From Pseudomonas reactans (GTDB taxonomy: Bacteria; Pseudomonadota; Gammaproteobacteria; Pseudomonadales; Pseudomonadaceae), in assembly GCF_013385825.1 (NCBI RefSeq), contig NZ_JACAPG010000023.1, forward strand, positions 222,396 through 286,395: 64,000 nucleotides of DNA, written 5' to 3'. A program made the position numbers and the translations under genes. This document shows positions 26,748-35,999 of the stretch, piece after piece. A model generated the notes under the pieces. The model saw only the letters and a program-made list of their open reading frames with translations, ran no database searches and had not been told where the DNA came from. How positions within the stretch are numbered: position 1 is the first letter of the stretch; each line of letters begins with the position of its first letter.

Positions 26748-29700
26748 GAGACCGAGTGGGTCCACATAACTGATCGGGTTACTGGCGTAGGTGTAGAGAT
26801 TGAGTCCCCCTCTCAGGCCCACGGGGTCCGGTGTGGTAAACCGGCCGATATCGGGGTCGTAAAAACGGAACGTGTTGTAGTGCAACCCTGTTTCCCTGTC
26901 CAGATACTGACCTTGGAACCTCAGGTTCTGCTCTTCAATGTAATAGGGCTCTCGAACCTCTTTTACGGTGTTACCCCAGACCCGATACCGAGCTTCCCAG
27001 ACGACATGCCCATCGGTTTCAGTCAGCACCTGAGGTAAACCGTTCAAGTCGTTGTGGTAGTACCGGACTTTGGCCAACGCACCGACGCCGTCTACCCTGG
27101 CCAGTGGCTGATAGCCACTGCCTTCGTAGATGTAAAGGCTGGACTGCTGATTTCGGTTTTCTTGCAAGAGTTGCTGGCAGCCCCACGTGAAGTGTGTTTC
27201 GCCGAGGAGGTGGCCGTTAGTGTCGTGCTCGCTTTTGCTGATCCTGCGTCCTACAGGGTCATAGCTCATACGTACGACGGTTTCACCGTTACAGGTTTGG
27301 TTTCTAACTTCAACCAGGCGGTGCTCCGCATCGTAGCTCATGCGTTGCACACCTCGTTCTGCACTGCGCTTTTCGATCACTCGGCCGAAGCCATCGTAGC
27401 GATACCGCTTATCCTGATAAGTCAGCAGTTGGTTATGCACCACCAAACCGGCGCCGGCGATGGGGCTATCGAGAAGATTTGCGGCGGCGTCATAGGCAAA
27501 GGTCTCGCTTTGACCGTAAAGGTTCTCCTGGCTGGCAATGATTCTCTGAGTAGCGTCGTAGTGAAACAGCTTACGGTAGGGACCGCCGGAATGCTGGTCC
27601 ACGCGGGCGATCAAGTTGTCGCCGGGGTCGTACTCAAAATGTTGTTGATCGCCTGTGCTGAACGCTGACGGTTGTTCAGCAGACCTGCGTCTGCGTGAGC
27701 GGAGGCGACCGCTGCGATCATATTCGCTATGGGTGATGAGGCTGCCTTGAGTACGCGACACTTCACGATGCAGTCGGTCACGCTCGAAGTCGCTGATCAC
27801 CTGACCGTTTAGATTGATCTGGTGAAGATGCCCGCTGCCGTAATACAGCCGATTTACCCAGCGGCCATCGGGCAATTGCGTTTGTGTCAGATTACCCAGT
27901 TCATCATAGCGATGGCGCAATGTCCCGGCGGTATTGTGTTCCTCCACCAGTTGACCTGCCGCATCGTAGATAAAACCCAGCGCCTGCATATTGGCGGCGG
28001 CGTCTGTCACAGTAACAGCGGTCAGTTGATTGGAGGGATCGTACCGATAATCCGTGCGGGCGTCGTCCGTGATTTTTGCAATCAGGCGCCCTACGGCATC
28101 GCGCTCCAGGTAATGCACGATGGGTAGGGGCGGTGGTGATATCACCGCAAGACCACCGCCATAGGGCGCAGGGATGGCCTCAACAATGGCGACCTTGTCT
28201 AATGCTCCATAGCGGTAGCGGCGAACACTGCCATCCAGGTTGTGTTGCTGAATCAGCCTGTCACCGGCATCCCAGGTAAATCGATAACTCTCTGCGTTTT
28301 CATTGGTCAGCGTCGTTAACCGGCCATAGGGGTCGTAGTTGAAAAACACCTGTCGCCCAAGGGCATCCGTACGCTGCCGGACCTGTCCGCGACGGTTATG
28401 CTGATAATGTGTAGTGTGCCCATCAGGATCGGTAAAGCCTTGCAACTGACCACTGGCGTCACGTTGATAATGTGCACTGCGCCCGTCCGGTAACTGGCTA
28501 CTGAGCAAACGACCCTGTACGTCGTAGGTGAATTGAGTGCGTTCTCCAAGTGCGTCGATAATGGACTTCAGAAAGCCTCGTTCGTCGTAGCTGTATCGCG
28601 TTGAGTAACCAGAACAGTCAATGCGTTCTACGAGTTGACCGAGTGCGTTCCAGCGCAGCTTTTTGCTTTTTCCAGTTGCATCAATGATTTCCACGACTTG
28701 CCCGTGGGTGTCGTAGCGATACTGGGTAGTGTTGCCAAGTGGATCGGTTTCGCTGATGCAGTTGCCGCGCGGGTCGTAGCGGTATCTCCAGCTGTGCCCA
28801 GCAGCATCAGTCTCCACCAATGGCAATGCCCAATGTTCAAGCCATTTCGATGATCTTCTGCGTTCCAGAGGGTCCAGTTCGCCAATCAGATTGCCGGATT
28901 CATCATAGCTGTAGGTGTACCGACCACCTTCGGGGTCGGTTGCACTGAGTAGTTGGCGCTCGTCGTTCCACTCAAACAACCAGGTTTGCTCAAGGTTATC
29001 GGTGTAGGAAATGATCTGGTGTTGAGTGTTCCACACCCGTGTACTGGTGCGCGCCAAGCCATCGGTGATGCATGTAATGCCTGCGCCCAGATCATAGTTG
29101 AACGTGTACTCATCGCCTTCATCGGTCCAGTGACGAACGACACGCCATTCAACGCCTTCAACCAACCCCCATTCATAAAAGCAACGTAACCCAGTGGGTA
29201 GTTGGTGCTCGACCATTCGCCGGCTTGCGTCGTAGGCGAAGCGTCGATTGATATGCCCTGATGCGTCGCGCACCTCTGCCAGATTGCCTGCAGTGTCGTA
29301 ACGGTAACTGGCAAGGGTCTCTCGATGTTGATCGGGGTACAGGCGCTCTATTCGGATGACGCGCCCCTGCTCCCGAACCAGTTCCACTTGCACGTGATCA
29401 AAGGTGTCACGCAGCCGAACCAACTGTCCTGCTTTGTCATAGTCGAGGTAGATGCGGTTGTCATTGCGGTCGCCGAGCTGACTTAACCGCAATACATGAG
29501 TCGCTCCCGGTGCGGCGTCGAAAAGGCGATACAGTCCGTTATCACTCTCGATCAACAATTGCCCATTGCGGTGACGTCGGATTTTCAAGCCCTCGCCTGC
29601 ACTGAACATTGCATAACCCAGAGGGACAGCGCCCAGGTTGATACGCCGTCCCTGCTCGTCGATGTAAATCAAATCCTCACCGCCGTCCGGATGCGGCAAG

Positions 29701-30782
29701 ATTTCGACGCAGATTTCGTAGGGCACACTCCAGCCGGTGCCGAGCATTCCGCCAAGTCGCTCATCGCGACTGTTGTAAAAGCGCTGCCAATCGATCGGCA
29801 GGACCCCAGGCAAGACAAAATCCAGCTCGGTATCACCGCCCAGCACTTTGGCCCCGGTCGCCGCATGTACCGGATTCGGCGAGCCTATTGCCGCATTGGC
29901 TGCTGCGCTCATTCCTTGACTAACCAGGTAGGACGTCACGCCGCCCAACAACATGCACGGCAAATTACTCAGCGTTTTGCCCTTCGCCCCCTTCAACATC
30001 ATCAATGCTTCAATCGCCAGCCCAACACCTGGTGTTTTCCCGCTTCGGATTTCCTGCACCACGACTGTACCGCCACCAATCGTGACGTTCGGCGAGATCA
30101 GCCCCGACGAGACCACTGTCGCATCGCACATACTGCGGTCGCCGCTGCGCACGGCCGGCTGACCGTTGATGGTGACCTTATCCGAACCCTCGGCGAGGAG
30201 CTGCGGCGGCATCGGCGGATGGCGGGCGCACAGGACCATGTCGGTGAGGGCCGGTACCACGCCCGGTGCAGGCGTGGCGACGGTGGGCCGCCATAGCTGG
30301 GAGAAGAAACCCTCGGCCATGTCCAGAAAGCCAGGCTCGGGTTTTGGCTCGGGGTCGGGCTCAGGCGGCGCTTGCTCAAGCTCCGTACCAGCGGGCGCCA
30401 CGTGCGAGGGAATGGAGCCTGCGGCCCGCGCAGCCGGAATGCTGTTGACGAACGTGTCGGTCGAGCCCACCGCAATCGTGGCTTCCACCACCGGTGGAAA
30501 CAGCGCATTGGCGAAGCTCTCGCACATTTTGCTGAGGCCCTTGTCGGCCCCCGTCTTGCTCATGGCCATACCGACGACAATGCCCACCACCGCGCCGAGG
30601 ATGCAGCCGCCGATACCGGCGGTAGCAATAGTCACCCCCACGGCGGCCGCGACTGCGGCAGTCGCCAGCGCCGTGATCGCTACGTTGGCCGCCACCTCCA
30701 GCACGCCGCCGAGGATATCGGCCATCATGGAGGTGTGGGTCAGCGCATCGCCCATCCGGGCAGCCCATAGAGCATCAGACAT
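26334..30782 (-). CDS. T6SS effector: prePAAR-PAAR-Rhs with C-terminal GIY-YIG-like nuclease
   Basis: This is a 1482-residue polymorphic effector. Residues 7-16 (AARMGDALTH) match the prePAAR motif AARxxDxxxH. Residues 23-75 are a long Ala/Val/Gly hydrophobic region, 181-245 a PAAR spike domain (MVLCARHPPMPPQ ... SPNVTIGGGTV), and about 252-300 a second hydrophobic region. Rhs/YD repeats run from about 305 to 1345 and end in the cage-closing and self-cleavage region (FYDPDIGRFTTPDPVGL, YVDPLGL). The last 137 residues (1346-1482) are the toxin: GLYD at 1357-1360, YYIGIT at 1372-1377, RR at 1382-1383, H1387, and YEQAYIERY with candidate catalytic Glu near 1418-1423, followed by an Asn-rich end. 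This is the layout of GIY-YIG/URI nucleases, so DNA cleavage in target cells is inferred. VgrG and the EagR chaperone are encoded immediately upstream, immunity downstream. Confidence 0.9.
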   Translation of the reverse strand: MSDALWAARMGDALTHTSMMADILGGVLEVAANVAITALATAAVAAAVGVTIATAGIGGCILGAVVGIVVGMAMSKTGADKGLSKMCESFANALFPPVVEATIAVGSTDTFVNSIPAARAAGSIPSHVAPAGTELEQAPPEPDPEPKPEPGFLDMAEGFFSQLWRPTVATPAPGVVPALTDMVLCARHPPMPPQLLAEGSDKVTINGQPAVRSGDRSMCDATVVSSGLISPNVTIGGGTVVVQEIRSGKTPGVGLAIEALMMLKGAKGKTLSNLPCMLLGGVTSYLVSQGMSAAANAAIGSPNPVHAATGAKVLGGDTELDFVLPGVLPIDWQRFYNSRDERLGGMLGTGWSVPYEICVEILPHPDGGEDLIYIDEQGRRINLGAVPLGYAMFSAGEGLKIRRHRNGQLLIESDNGLYRLFDAAPGATHVLRLSQLGDRNDNRIYLDYDKAGQLVRLRDTFDHVQVELVREQGRVIRIERLYPDQHRETLASYRYDTAGNLAEVRDASGHINRRFAYDASRRMVEHQLPTGLRCFYEWGLVEGVEWRVVRHWTDEGDEYTFNYDLGAGITCITDGLARTSTRVWNTQHQIISYTDNLEQTWLFEWNDERQLLSATDPEGGRYTYSYDESGNLIGELDPLERRRSSKWLEHWALPLVETDAAGHSWRYRYDPRGNCISETDPLGNTTQYRYDTHGQVVEIIDATGKSKKLRWNALGQLVERIDCSGYSTRYSYDERGFLKSIIDALGERTQFTYDVQGRLLSSQLPDGRSAHYQRDASGQLQGFTDPDGHTTHYQHNRRGQVRQRTDALGRQVFFNYDPYGRLTTLTNENAESYRFTWDAGDRLIQQHNLDGSVRRYRYGALDKVAIVEAIPAPYGGGLAVISPPPLPIVHYLERDAVGRLIAKITDDARTDYRYDPSNQLTAVTVTDAAANMQALGFIYDAAGQLVEEHNTAGTLRHRYDELGNLTQTQLPDGRWVNRLYYGSGHLHQINLNGQVISDFERDRLHREVSRTQGSLITHSEYDRSGRLRSRRRRSAEQPSAFSTGDQQHFEYDPGDNLIARVDQHSGGPYRKLFHYDATQRIIASQENLYGQSETFAYDAAANLLDSPIAGAGLVVHNQLLTYQDKRYRYDGFGRVIEKRSAERGVQRMSYDAEHRLVEVRNQTCNGETVVRMSYDPVGRRISKSEHDTNGHLLGETHFTWGCQQLLQENRNQQSSLYIYEGSGYQPLARVDGVGALAKVRYYHNDLNGLPQVLTETDGHVVWEARYRVWGNTVKEVREPYYIEEQNLRFQGQYLDRETGLHYNTFRFYDPDIGRFTTPDPVGLRGGLNLYTYASNPISYVDPLGLTPANAPGYHVYGLYDLDIHGNTVGDPYYIGITNDISRRTEEHQASGRLTKDDSTTGLRRIEKNVTYGEARGYEQAYIERYKTKTGEIGAATSQSNRGNKYNSFDHNNTTRDRDRHRYFKEAYNRKKTSLIGKGGKCS

Positions 30783-30794
30783 GCCGGCAGCTCA

Positions 30795-31229
30795 TCAAGA
30801 AATCGCGTCGAACGACAGCGAATTTTTGATCAACGCCCAGTGAGCCGCCTCGGCGTCCCCAAGCTTGTCCGCCTTCACGTAGCTCAACGCGAGCATCTTG
30901 CGCGTACCCGGTAGCACCAGCGCCAGTTGATACTGGAACACCTTGTCATTGCCCTTGTTGAACTGGCTGCGCAGCTCGATGCCTTCCACTTCTTGAGCTG
31001 TGCCCAAGCGCACGTCCACGCCCGGTTGATAGCGCAAATCCTGCACCTGTTTTTCCAGGCGCTGGAGTTGATCATTGAAGTTGCTGTGCAGGGTTTCACC
31101 CTCGGCGAGCAGGCTGCGGCTGACGATCAGGGAAGTGCCCAATTCCGGAAACTTGAGGATATTGATCGTTGCGTCCTGCAGCTCGCTGGCCGGCAGTTGA
31201 AACTGGAATTCGTTGATCCGGTACGTCAT
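30795..31229 (-). CDS. EagR-type T6SS effector chaperone (DUF1795)
   Basis: This 144-residue protein is of the DUF1795/DcrB-like family (MTYRINEFQFQLPASE, ATINILKFPELGTSLIVSR, LALVLPGTRKMLALSYV). Eag chaperones bind and shield the hydrophobic N-terminal segments of prePAAR effectors and help load them on VgrG. It stands 12 bases upstream of the rhs gene and 15 bases downstream of vgrG, the standard vgrG-eag-effector-immunity order. The Rhs N-terminus has exactly the type of hydrophobic region these chaperones recognise. Confidence 0.9.
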   Translation of the reverse strand: MTYRINEFQFQLPASELQDATINILKFPELGTSLIVSRSLLAEGETLHSNFNDQLQRLEKQVQDLRYQPGVDVRLGTAQEVEGIELRSQFNKGNDKVFQYQLALVLPGTRKMLALSYVKADKLGDAEAAHWALIKNSLSFDAIS

Positions 31230-31244
31230 GGCAAACAGGTCTCG

Positions 31245-33185
31245 TCAGGAGCTTTTGGGCGCGGGGAACGCGGCTTTGATATTGGCGTCGATGGCGGCTT
31301 TCTGGCCCTGGCCGTCGGGCGTGGCGCCGGGGCCGCCGCCGTTGTTCAGGTGCAGCACGCCGCCGGTGTTGAACTCGGCATCGCCGCTGGCATAGAAGCT
31401 GATTTGCACGCCAGTGAGGTTGATCTGCCCGCTGGCGTTCAACTCCAGGATGCTTTCGCCGCAGACCAGGCGCAGGTTTTCACCGACTTCGATGACATAG
31501 CTCTGGCTGATGCTGTCGGTCTTGCGCTGGCCCACCGAGAGGATGTCTTCTTGCTTGACGATGCGCAGGCGGTTGTTGCCGATGGTCACCGTCTCGTTAT
31601 GGCCGATGCTCTTGTTGCGGTCATGCCCCACCGAATGGCTTTCATCCACCTCGACCACGATGTCCTGATTACGCTCGGCATGGATGTACAACTGCTCCAA
31701 CCCCTTCTTGTCCTCCATGCGGATTTCATTGAAGTTGGCCGGCGTGCCGCCCTTGCTCGAACGGCTTTTCATGCCGCTCTGGGTGGCGTTTTCCGGCAGG
31801 TCGTAAGGAACGGTCTGCTCAGCGTTGTAGACCCGCCCGGTGATGATCGGCCGGTCGGGGTCGCCCTCAAGGAAGCTCACGATCACTTCCTGGCCGATCC
31901 GTGGAATCTGCATCGAGCCCCAGTTCTTGCCAGCCCAGGATTGCGACACACGAATCCAGCACGAGCTGTTCTCGTTGGATTGGTCATGACGGTCCCAGTA
32001 GAAATGTACCTTCACGCGGCCGTACTGGTCGGTCCAGATTTCCTCACCCTTGGGCCCGACCACCAGCGCGGTCTGCGGGCCTTTGACGATGGGCCGAGGG
32101 GTGTTGGCCAGCGGGCGGAAGCTCTGCTGGGCGTCGATGCAGGTGAGGCTGCTTTCAAACTGTGCCGAACCCGACCCGCCGCCGCTTTCCAGGCTTTCCT
32201 GGACGATGTAGTAGCGGCAGCCAACGATCAGGTACTCACGGTTCTGGTCCTGGCGACTGAAGCCGGTCAGGCTGAATAAATGCCCCGAGCCCAGGCCGCG
32301 AGCATTGCCGCTGAACTCGATTTGTTCATGCAGGGTTTGCAGCGCTTCGATGCGGGTGCGCGCGTAGTGCTCGCCGTCTTCGCTTTGCACGTAGGTGCCA
32401 GGGTAGTCATACAGCGGATAGTCGCCGGCGGTGTGCGGGCGAGGCATGGCCGAGCGCACGTCGATGCTCGCGCTGGGGCGCTGGAAGTCGTAGTCGTTAA
32501 GCTCCAGCGAGCCCGGCTGTACTTCGTGCGCCAAGTGCCAGTTGTGCATATGGTCGCGTTCGCGCTGCTGCTCGTCCTTGGGGTAGTACGGGATCGACGC
32601 GTAGCCCGGCACCGTGGTGTGGGCGCCGTAGGCATCGGCCAGCACCAGCACATGGCGGTCCTGCTCATGGCGGAAGAAGTAGTAAATACCTTCCTGCTCC
32701 ATCAAGCGGCTGACGAAATCAAAGCTGGTCTCGCGGTACTGCACGCAGTATTCCCACTCGCGGTACGGCCGGCTCAGGGCGTCTTCGAAGTCGGAAAAAC
32801 CCAGGTCGCGGAACACCTGCTTGATGATCTGCGGGATGCTCAGGTTCTGGAAAATCCGGCAGTCCGAAGTGCGGCTGAGCAACCAAAACCACGGGCGCAG
32901 CGTTACCTGATAACTGGCGAACTGGCCCTGGTCGATATTCTGGCTGCACCGCGCGACGATGCCGTGGAAGTGCCGCTCGCCACCGTCCGCTAGCTGCAGG
33001 CCCACGCTCATGGGTTTGCCGAGCAACTGGTTGAGATCGATGTTGGCGTCCAGGGACGTCAGTTGCAGCTCGTAGTTGAACAGCCTGCCCAGCTCCTCGC
33101 CGCCGCCCATTTCATTGAGCAGCAGCACATCCGGCCCGAGGGGGCTGGTGATTTTGGCCAGGCGTGAGGCTTGGTTGAATAGCAT
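31245..33185 (-). CDS. vgrG: T6SS spike protein VgrG (TssI)
   Basis: This is a 646-residue spike subunit. The gp27-like base covers about residues 1-380 (FNYELQLTSLDANIDLNQLLGK, GIYYFFRHEQDRHVLVLAD). The gp5-like OB domain has DQYGRVKVHFYWDRHD near 388 and IPRIGQEVIVSFLEGDPDRP. The repetitive beta-helix needle (DUF2345-like) ends at the C-terminus with no extra effector domain. It is delivered at the tip of the Hcp tube and should carry the PAAR-Rhs effector encoded downstream. No strong ribosome-binding site is visible before the ATG. A REP pair separates it from clpV. Confidence 0.96.
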   Translation of the reverse strand: MLFNQASRLAKITSPLGPDVLLLNEMGGGEELGRLFNYELQLTSLDANIDLNQLLGKPMSVGLQLADGGERHFHGIVARCSQNIDQGQFASYQVTLRPWFWLLSRTSDCRIFQNLSIPQIIKQVFRDLGFSDFEDALSRPYREWEYCVQYRETSFDFVSRLMEQEGIYYFFRHEQDRHVLVLADAYGAHTTVPGYASIPYYPKDEQQRERDHMHNWHLAHEVQPGSLELNDYDFQRPSASIDVRSAMPRPHTAGDYPLYDYPGTYVQSEDGEHYARTRIEALQTLHEQIEFSGNARGLGSGHLFSLTGFSRQDQNREYLIVGCRYYIVQESLESGGGSGSAQFESSLTCIDAQQSFRPLANTPRPIVKGPQTALVVGPKGEEIWTDQYGRVKVHFYWDRHDQSNENSSCWIRVSQSWAGKNWGSMQIPRIGQEVIVSFLEGDPDRPIITGRVYNAEQTVPYDLPENATQSGMKSRSSKGGTPANFNEIRMEDKKGLEQLYIHAERNQDIVVEVDESHSVGHDRNKSIGHNETVTIGNNRLRIVKQEDILSVGQRKTDSISQSYVIEVGENLRLVCGESILELNASGQINLTGVQISFYASGDAEFNTGGVLHLNNGGGPGATPDGQGQKAAIDANIKAAFPAPKSS

Positions 33186-33229
33186 CGGTTAACCCGTAAA
33201 TGTCGATGTACCTGACGAAACCGAACCCC

Positions 33230-33319
33230 TGTAGGAGCTGGCTTGCCAGCGATAGCGGTGTATCAACCAACATCAATGTTGAATGTCAGGCCGCTATCGC
33301 CGGCAAGCCGGCTCCTACA
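33230..33319. repeat. REP pair (GCCGGC type) between clpV and vgrG
   Basis: TGTAGGAGCTGGCTTGCCAGC and its inverted partner GCCGGCAAGCCGGCTCCTACA are separated by about 48 bases, with further pairing of GCGATAGCGG and CCGCTATCGC. It sits inside the minus T6SS operon, after clpV and before vgrG, and could attenuate or process the transcript so that the spike-effector genes are expressed separately. Confidence 0.88.
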
Positions 33320-33335
33320 GTTGAATGGTGTTCCG

Positions 33336-35999
33336 TCAGTTGGCGTCGCTGAAGTCGTAGTGCAATTCATTATCTCGGCTGCTGATCCGCACACCCGCCA
33401 GGGCCTTGCCTTCGAGCATGCGCGTGAGGAACTCACGGCTCATGTCCGGCAGCAGGCTGTTGGTCAGAATGGTGTCGATCATGCGCCCGCCACTTTCGGT
33501 CTCGGTGCAGCGCGAGACGATCAGGTCGACCACCGCGTCGTCGTAATCGAAGGCCACCTTGTGCGTGCTCTCCACACGCTTCTTGATGCGGCCCAGTTGC
33601 AGGCGGGTGATCGCCTTGAGCATTTCGTCGCTGAGCGGGTAGTAAGGGATGGTCACCAGACGGCCGAGCAGGGCTGGCGGGAAGATCTCCAGCAGCGGCT
33701 GGCGCAAAGCCTTGGCGATTTCTTCCGGTTCAGGGATGTTCGCCGGGTCTTTGCAGACGTGGGAAATCAGCTCGGTGCCGGCGTTGGTGGTCAGCAGGAT
33801 CAGGGTGTTCTTGAAGTCGATCACCCGGCCTTCGCCGTCTTCCATCACGCCCTTGTCGAACACCTGGAAGAAGATTTCATGCACGTCCGGGTGGGCTTTT
33901 TCCACCTCGTCCAGCAGCACCACGCTGTAGGGTTTGCGCCGCACCGCTTCGGTCAGCACGCCGCCTTCGCCGTAGCCGATATAGCCGGGTGGCGCGCCCT
34001 TGAGGGTCGACACCGTGTGGGCTTCCTGGAATTCGCTCATGTTGATGGTGATGACGTTCTGCTCACCGCCGTACATGGCTTCGGCCAGGGCCAGGGCAGT
34101 TTCGGTCTTGCCCACCCCGGAGGTGCCGGCGAGCATGAACACGCCAATCGGCTTGCTCGGGTTGTCGAGGCCGGCGCGGGAGGTCTGGATGCGCTTGGCG
34201 ATCATCTGCAGGGCATGGTCCTGGCCGATGATGCGTTTTTTCAGGTGCTGGTCGAGGTTGAGCACGGTCTCCAGTTCATTGCGCGCCATGCGACCGACCG
34301 GAATGCCGGTCCAGTCAGCGACCACCGAGGCCACGGCCTGGTAATCCACGGTGGGCAGGATCAGCGGGGTTTCGCCTTGCAGGGCGGTCAGGCGCTGTTG
34401 CAGGTCGACCAGTTGGGCGCGCAATTCATCGTTGCCACTGTCCACCACGCCCGCCTTTTCACGCAGCGTTGCACGGGTGGCGAGCAGTTCATCCACCAGG
34501 GCTTTCTCTTCGGCCCAGCGGCTTTCCAAGGTCGCCAGACGCTCACGCTCAGCGCTCAACAGCGCCTCGGTGTTGGTTTGGCGCGCACCGATCACAATGC
34601 CGATGGCATGCTCACGGGCGATGATTTGCAACTCGGTTTCCAGCGCCTCGATGCGACGACGGCTGTCGTCCACTTCCGCGGGCACCGCGTGCAGGCTGAT
34701 GGCGACGCGGGCGCAGGCGGTGTCCAGCAGGCTCACGGATTTGTCCGGCAACTGGCGCGCCGGGATGTAGCGGTGGGACAGCTTCACCGAGGCTTCCAGC
34801 GCTTCGTCGAGGATTTGCACCTGGTGGTGTTTCTCCATGGTCGACGCCACGCCACGCATCATCAGCAACGCTTTGTCTTCCGACGGCTCGGCCACCTGCA
34901 CCACCTGAAAGCGGCGGGTCAGGGCCGGGTCTTTCTCAATGTGCTTTTTGTACTCGGCCCAGGTGGTCGCGGCCACGGTGCGCAAAGTACCGCGGGCCAG
35001 GGCAGGCTTGAGCAGGTTGGCCGCATCACCGGTGCCGGCGGCGCCACCTGCACCGACCAGCGTGTGCGCTTCGTCGATGAACAGGATGATCGGCTTGGGC
35101 GACGCCTGCACGTCTTCGATGACCTGGCGCAGGCGCTGTTCGAACTCGCCTTTCATGCTCGCGCCAGCTTGCAGCAGGCCCACGTCGAGGCTGCGCAGTT
35201 CCACGTCTTTCAGGGCTGGCGGCACGTCACCGGCGACGATGCGCAGGGCGAAACCTTCGACTACGGCGGTCTTGCCCACCCCGGCTTCGCCAGTGAGGAT
35301 CGGGTTGTTCTGGCGCCGACGCATGAGGATGTCGACCAGTTGGCGGATCTCTTCGTCACGGCCAACAATCGGGTCGAGCTTGCCGCTGCGGGCCTGTTCG
35401 GTCAGGTCGACCGTGAAGCGCTTGAGGGCTTCCTGCTTGCCCATCGCGCTCGGCGCCATGGCACCGCTGGCTTCACCGGGCACGGCACCGGCATTGAAAC
35501 CATCACTGGCGCTCAGCGCGTTCTCCGGCGAATCACCGACGTACTCGTCGAAACGCTCGCTCAGGGCCTCGGCCTTGATCTTGTCGAACTCGGCAGACAA
35601 GCCCAACAGCGCATGACGCAGGCTAGGCGTCTTCAGGATACCGAGCACCAAGTAGCCGGTACGCACCTGGCTTTCTCCAAACATCAGGCTGCCGTAGACC
35701 CAACCGCGTTCCACGGCTTCTTCCACATGGGAGGAGAGGTCGGTGATCGACGTCGAGCCACGCGGCAAACGGTCCAGCGTTTCGGTCAGGTCACGGGCCA
35801 GGCGCGCCGGCTCCACGTTGAACTGGCGGATGATGCGGTGCAGGTCCGAGTCCTGCAATTGCAGCAACTGGTGAAACCAGTGGGCCAGTTCCACATACGG
35901 ATTGCCCCGCAGTTTGCAGAACACGGTGGCGGCTTCGATGGCCTTGTAGGCCACGCTGTTGAGTTTGCCGAACAGTGCGGCGCGACTGATTTCACCCAT
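33336..35999 (-). CDS. clpV: T6SS ATPase ClpV (TssH)
   Basis: This 887-residue AAA+ ATPase is of the ClpB type. The N-terminal domain is followed by AAA1 with Walker A GEAGVGKTAVVEG (about 234) and Walker B IILFIDEAHTL, a coiled-coil middle region (about 420-520), and AAA2 with Walker A GTSGVGKTETAL (about 623) and SVVLLDEVEKAHPDV. It disassembles contracted TssB-TssC sheaths for reuse. Its start overlaps the 3' end of tssG by 8 bases. Confidence 0.97.
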   Translation of the reverse strand: MGEISRAALFGKLNSVAYKAIEAATVFCKLRGNPYVELAHWFHQLLQLQDSDLHRIIRQFNVEPARLARDLTETLDRLPRGSTSITDLSSHVEEAVERGWVYGSLMFGESQVRTGYLVLGILKTPSLRHALLGLSAEFDKIKAEALSERFDEYVGDSPENALSASDGFNAGAVPGEASGAMAPSAMGKQEALKRFTVDLTEQARSGKLDPIVGRDEEIRQLVDILMRRRQNNPILTGEAGVGKTAVVEGFALRIVAGDVPPALKDVELRSLDVGLLQAGASMKGEFEQRLRQVIEDVQASPKPIILFIDEAHTLVGAGGAAGTGDAANLLKPALARGTLRTVAATTWAEYKKHIEKDPALTRRFQVVQVAEPSEDKALLMMRGVASTMEKHHQVQILDEALEASVKLSHRYIPARQLPDKSVSLLDTACARVAISLHAVPAEVDDSRRRIEALETELQIIAREHAIGIVIGARQTNTEALLSAERERLATLESRWAEEKALVDELLATRATLREKAGVVDSGNDELRAQLVDLQQRLTALQGETPLILPTVDYQAVASVVADWTGIPVGRMARNELETVLNLDQHLKKRIIGQDHALQMIAKRIQTSRAGLDNPSKPIGVFMLAGTSGVGKTETALALAEAMYGGEQNVITINMSEFQEAHTVSTLKGAPPGYIGYGEGGVLTEAVRRKPYSVVLLDEVEKAHPDVHEIFFQVFDKGVMEDGEGRVIDFKNTLILLTTNAGTELISHVCKDPANIPEPEEIAKALRQPLLEIFPPALLGRLVTIPYYPLSDEMLKAITRLQLGRIKKRVESTHKVAFDYDDAVVDLIVSRCTETESGGRMIDTILTNSLLPDMSREFLTRMLEGKALAGVRISSRDNELHYDFSDAN

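Noticed and set aside
27000..29700. Repeated segments within the rhs gene as possible DNA repeats or CRISPR-like array
   Set aside because: They are the diverged YD peptide repeats of the Rhs shell within one open frame, with no constant repeat-spacer pattern.
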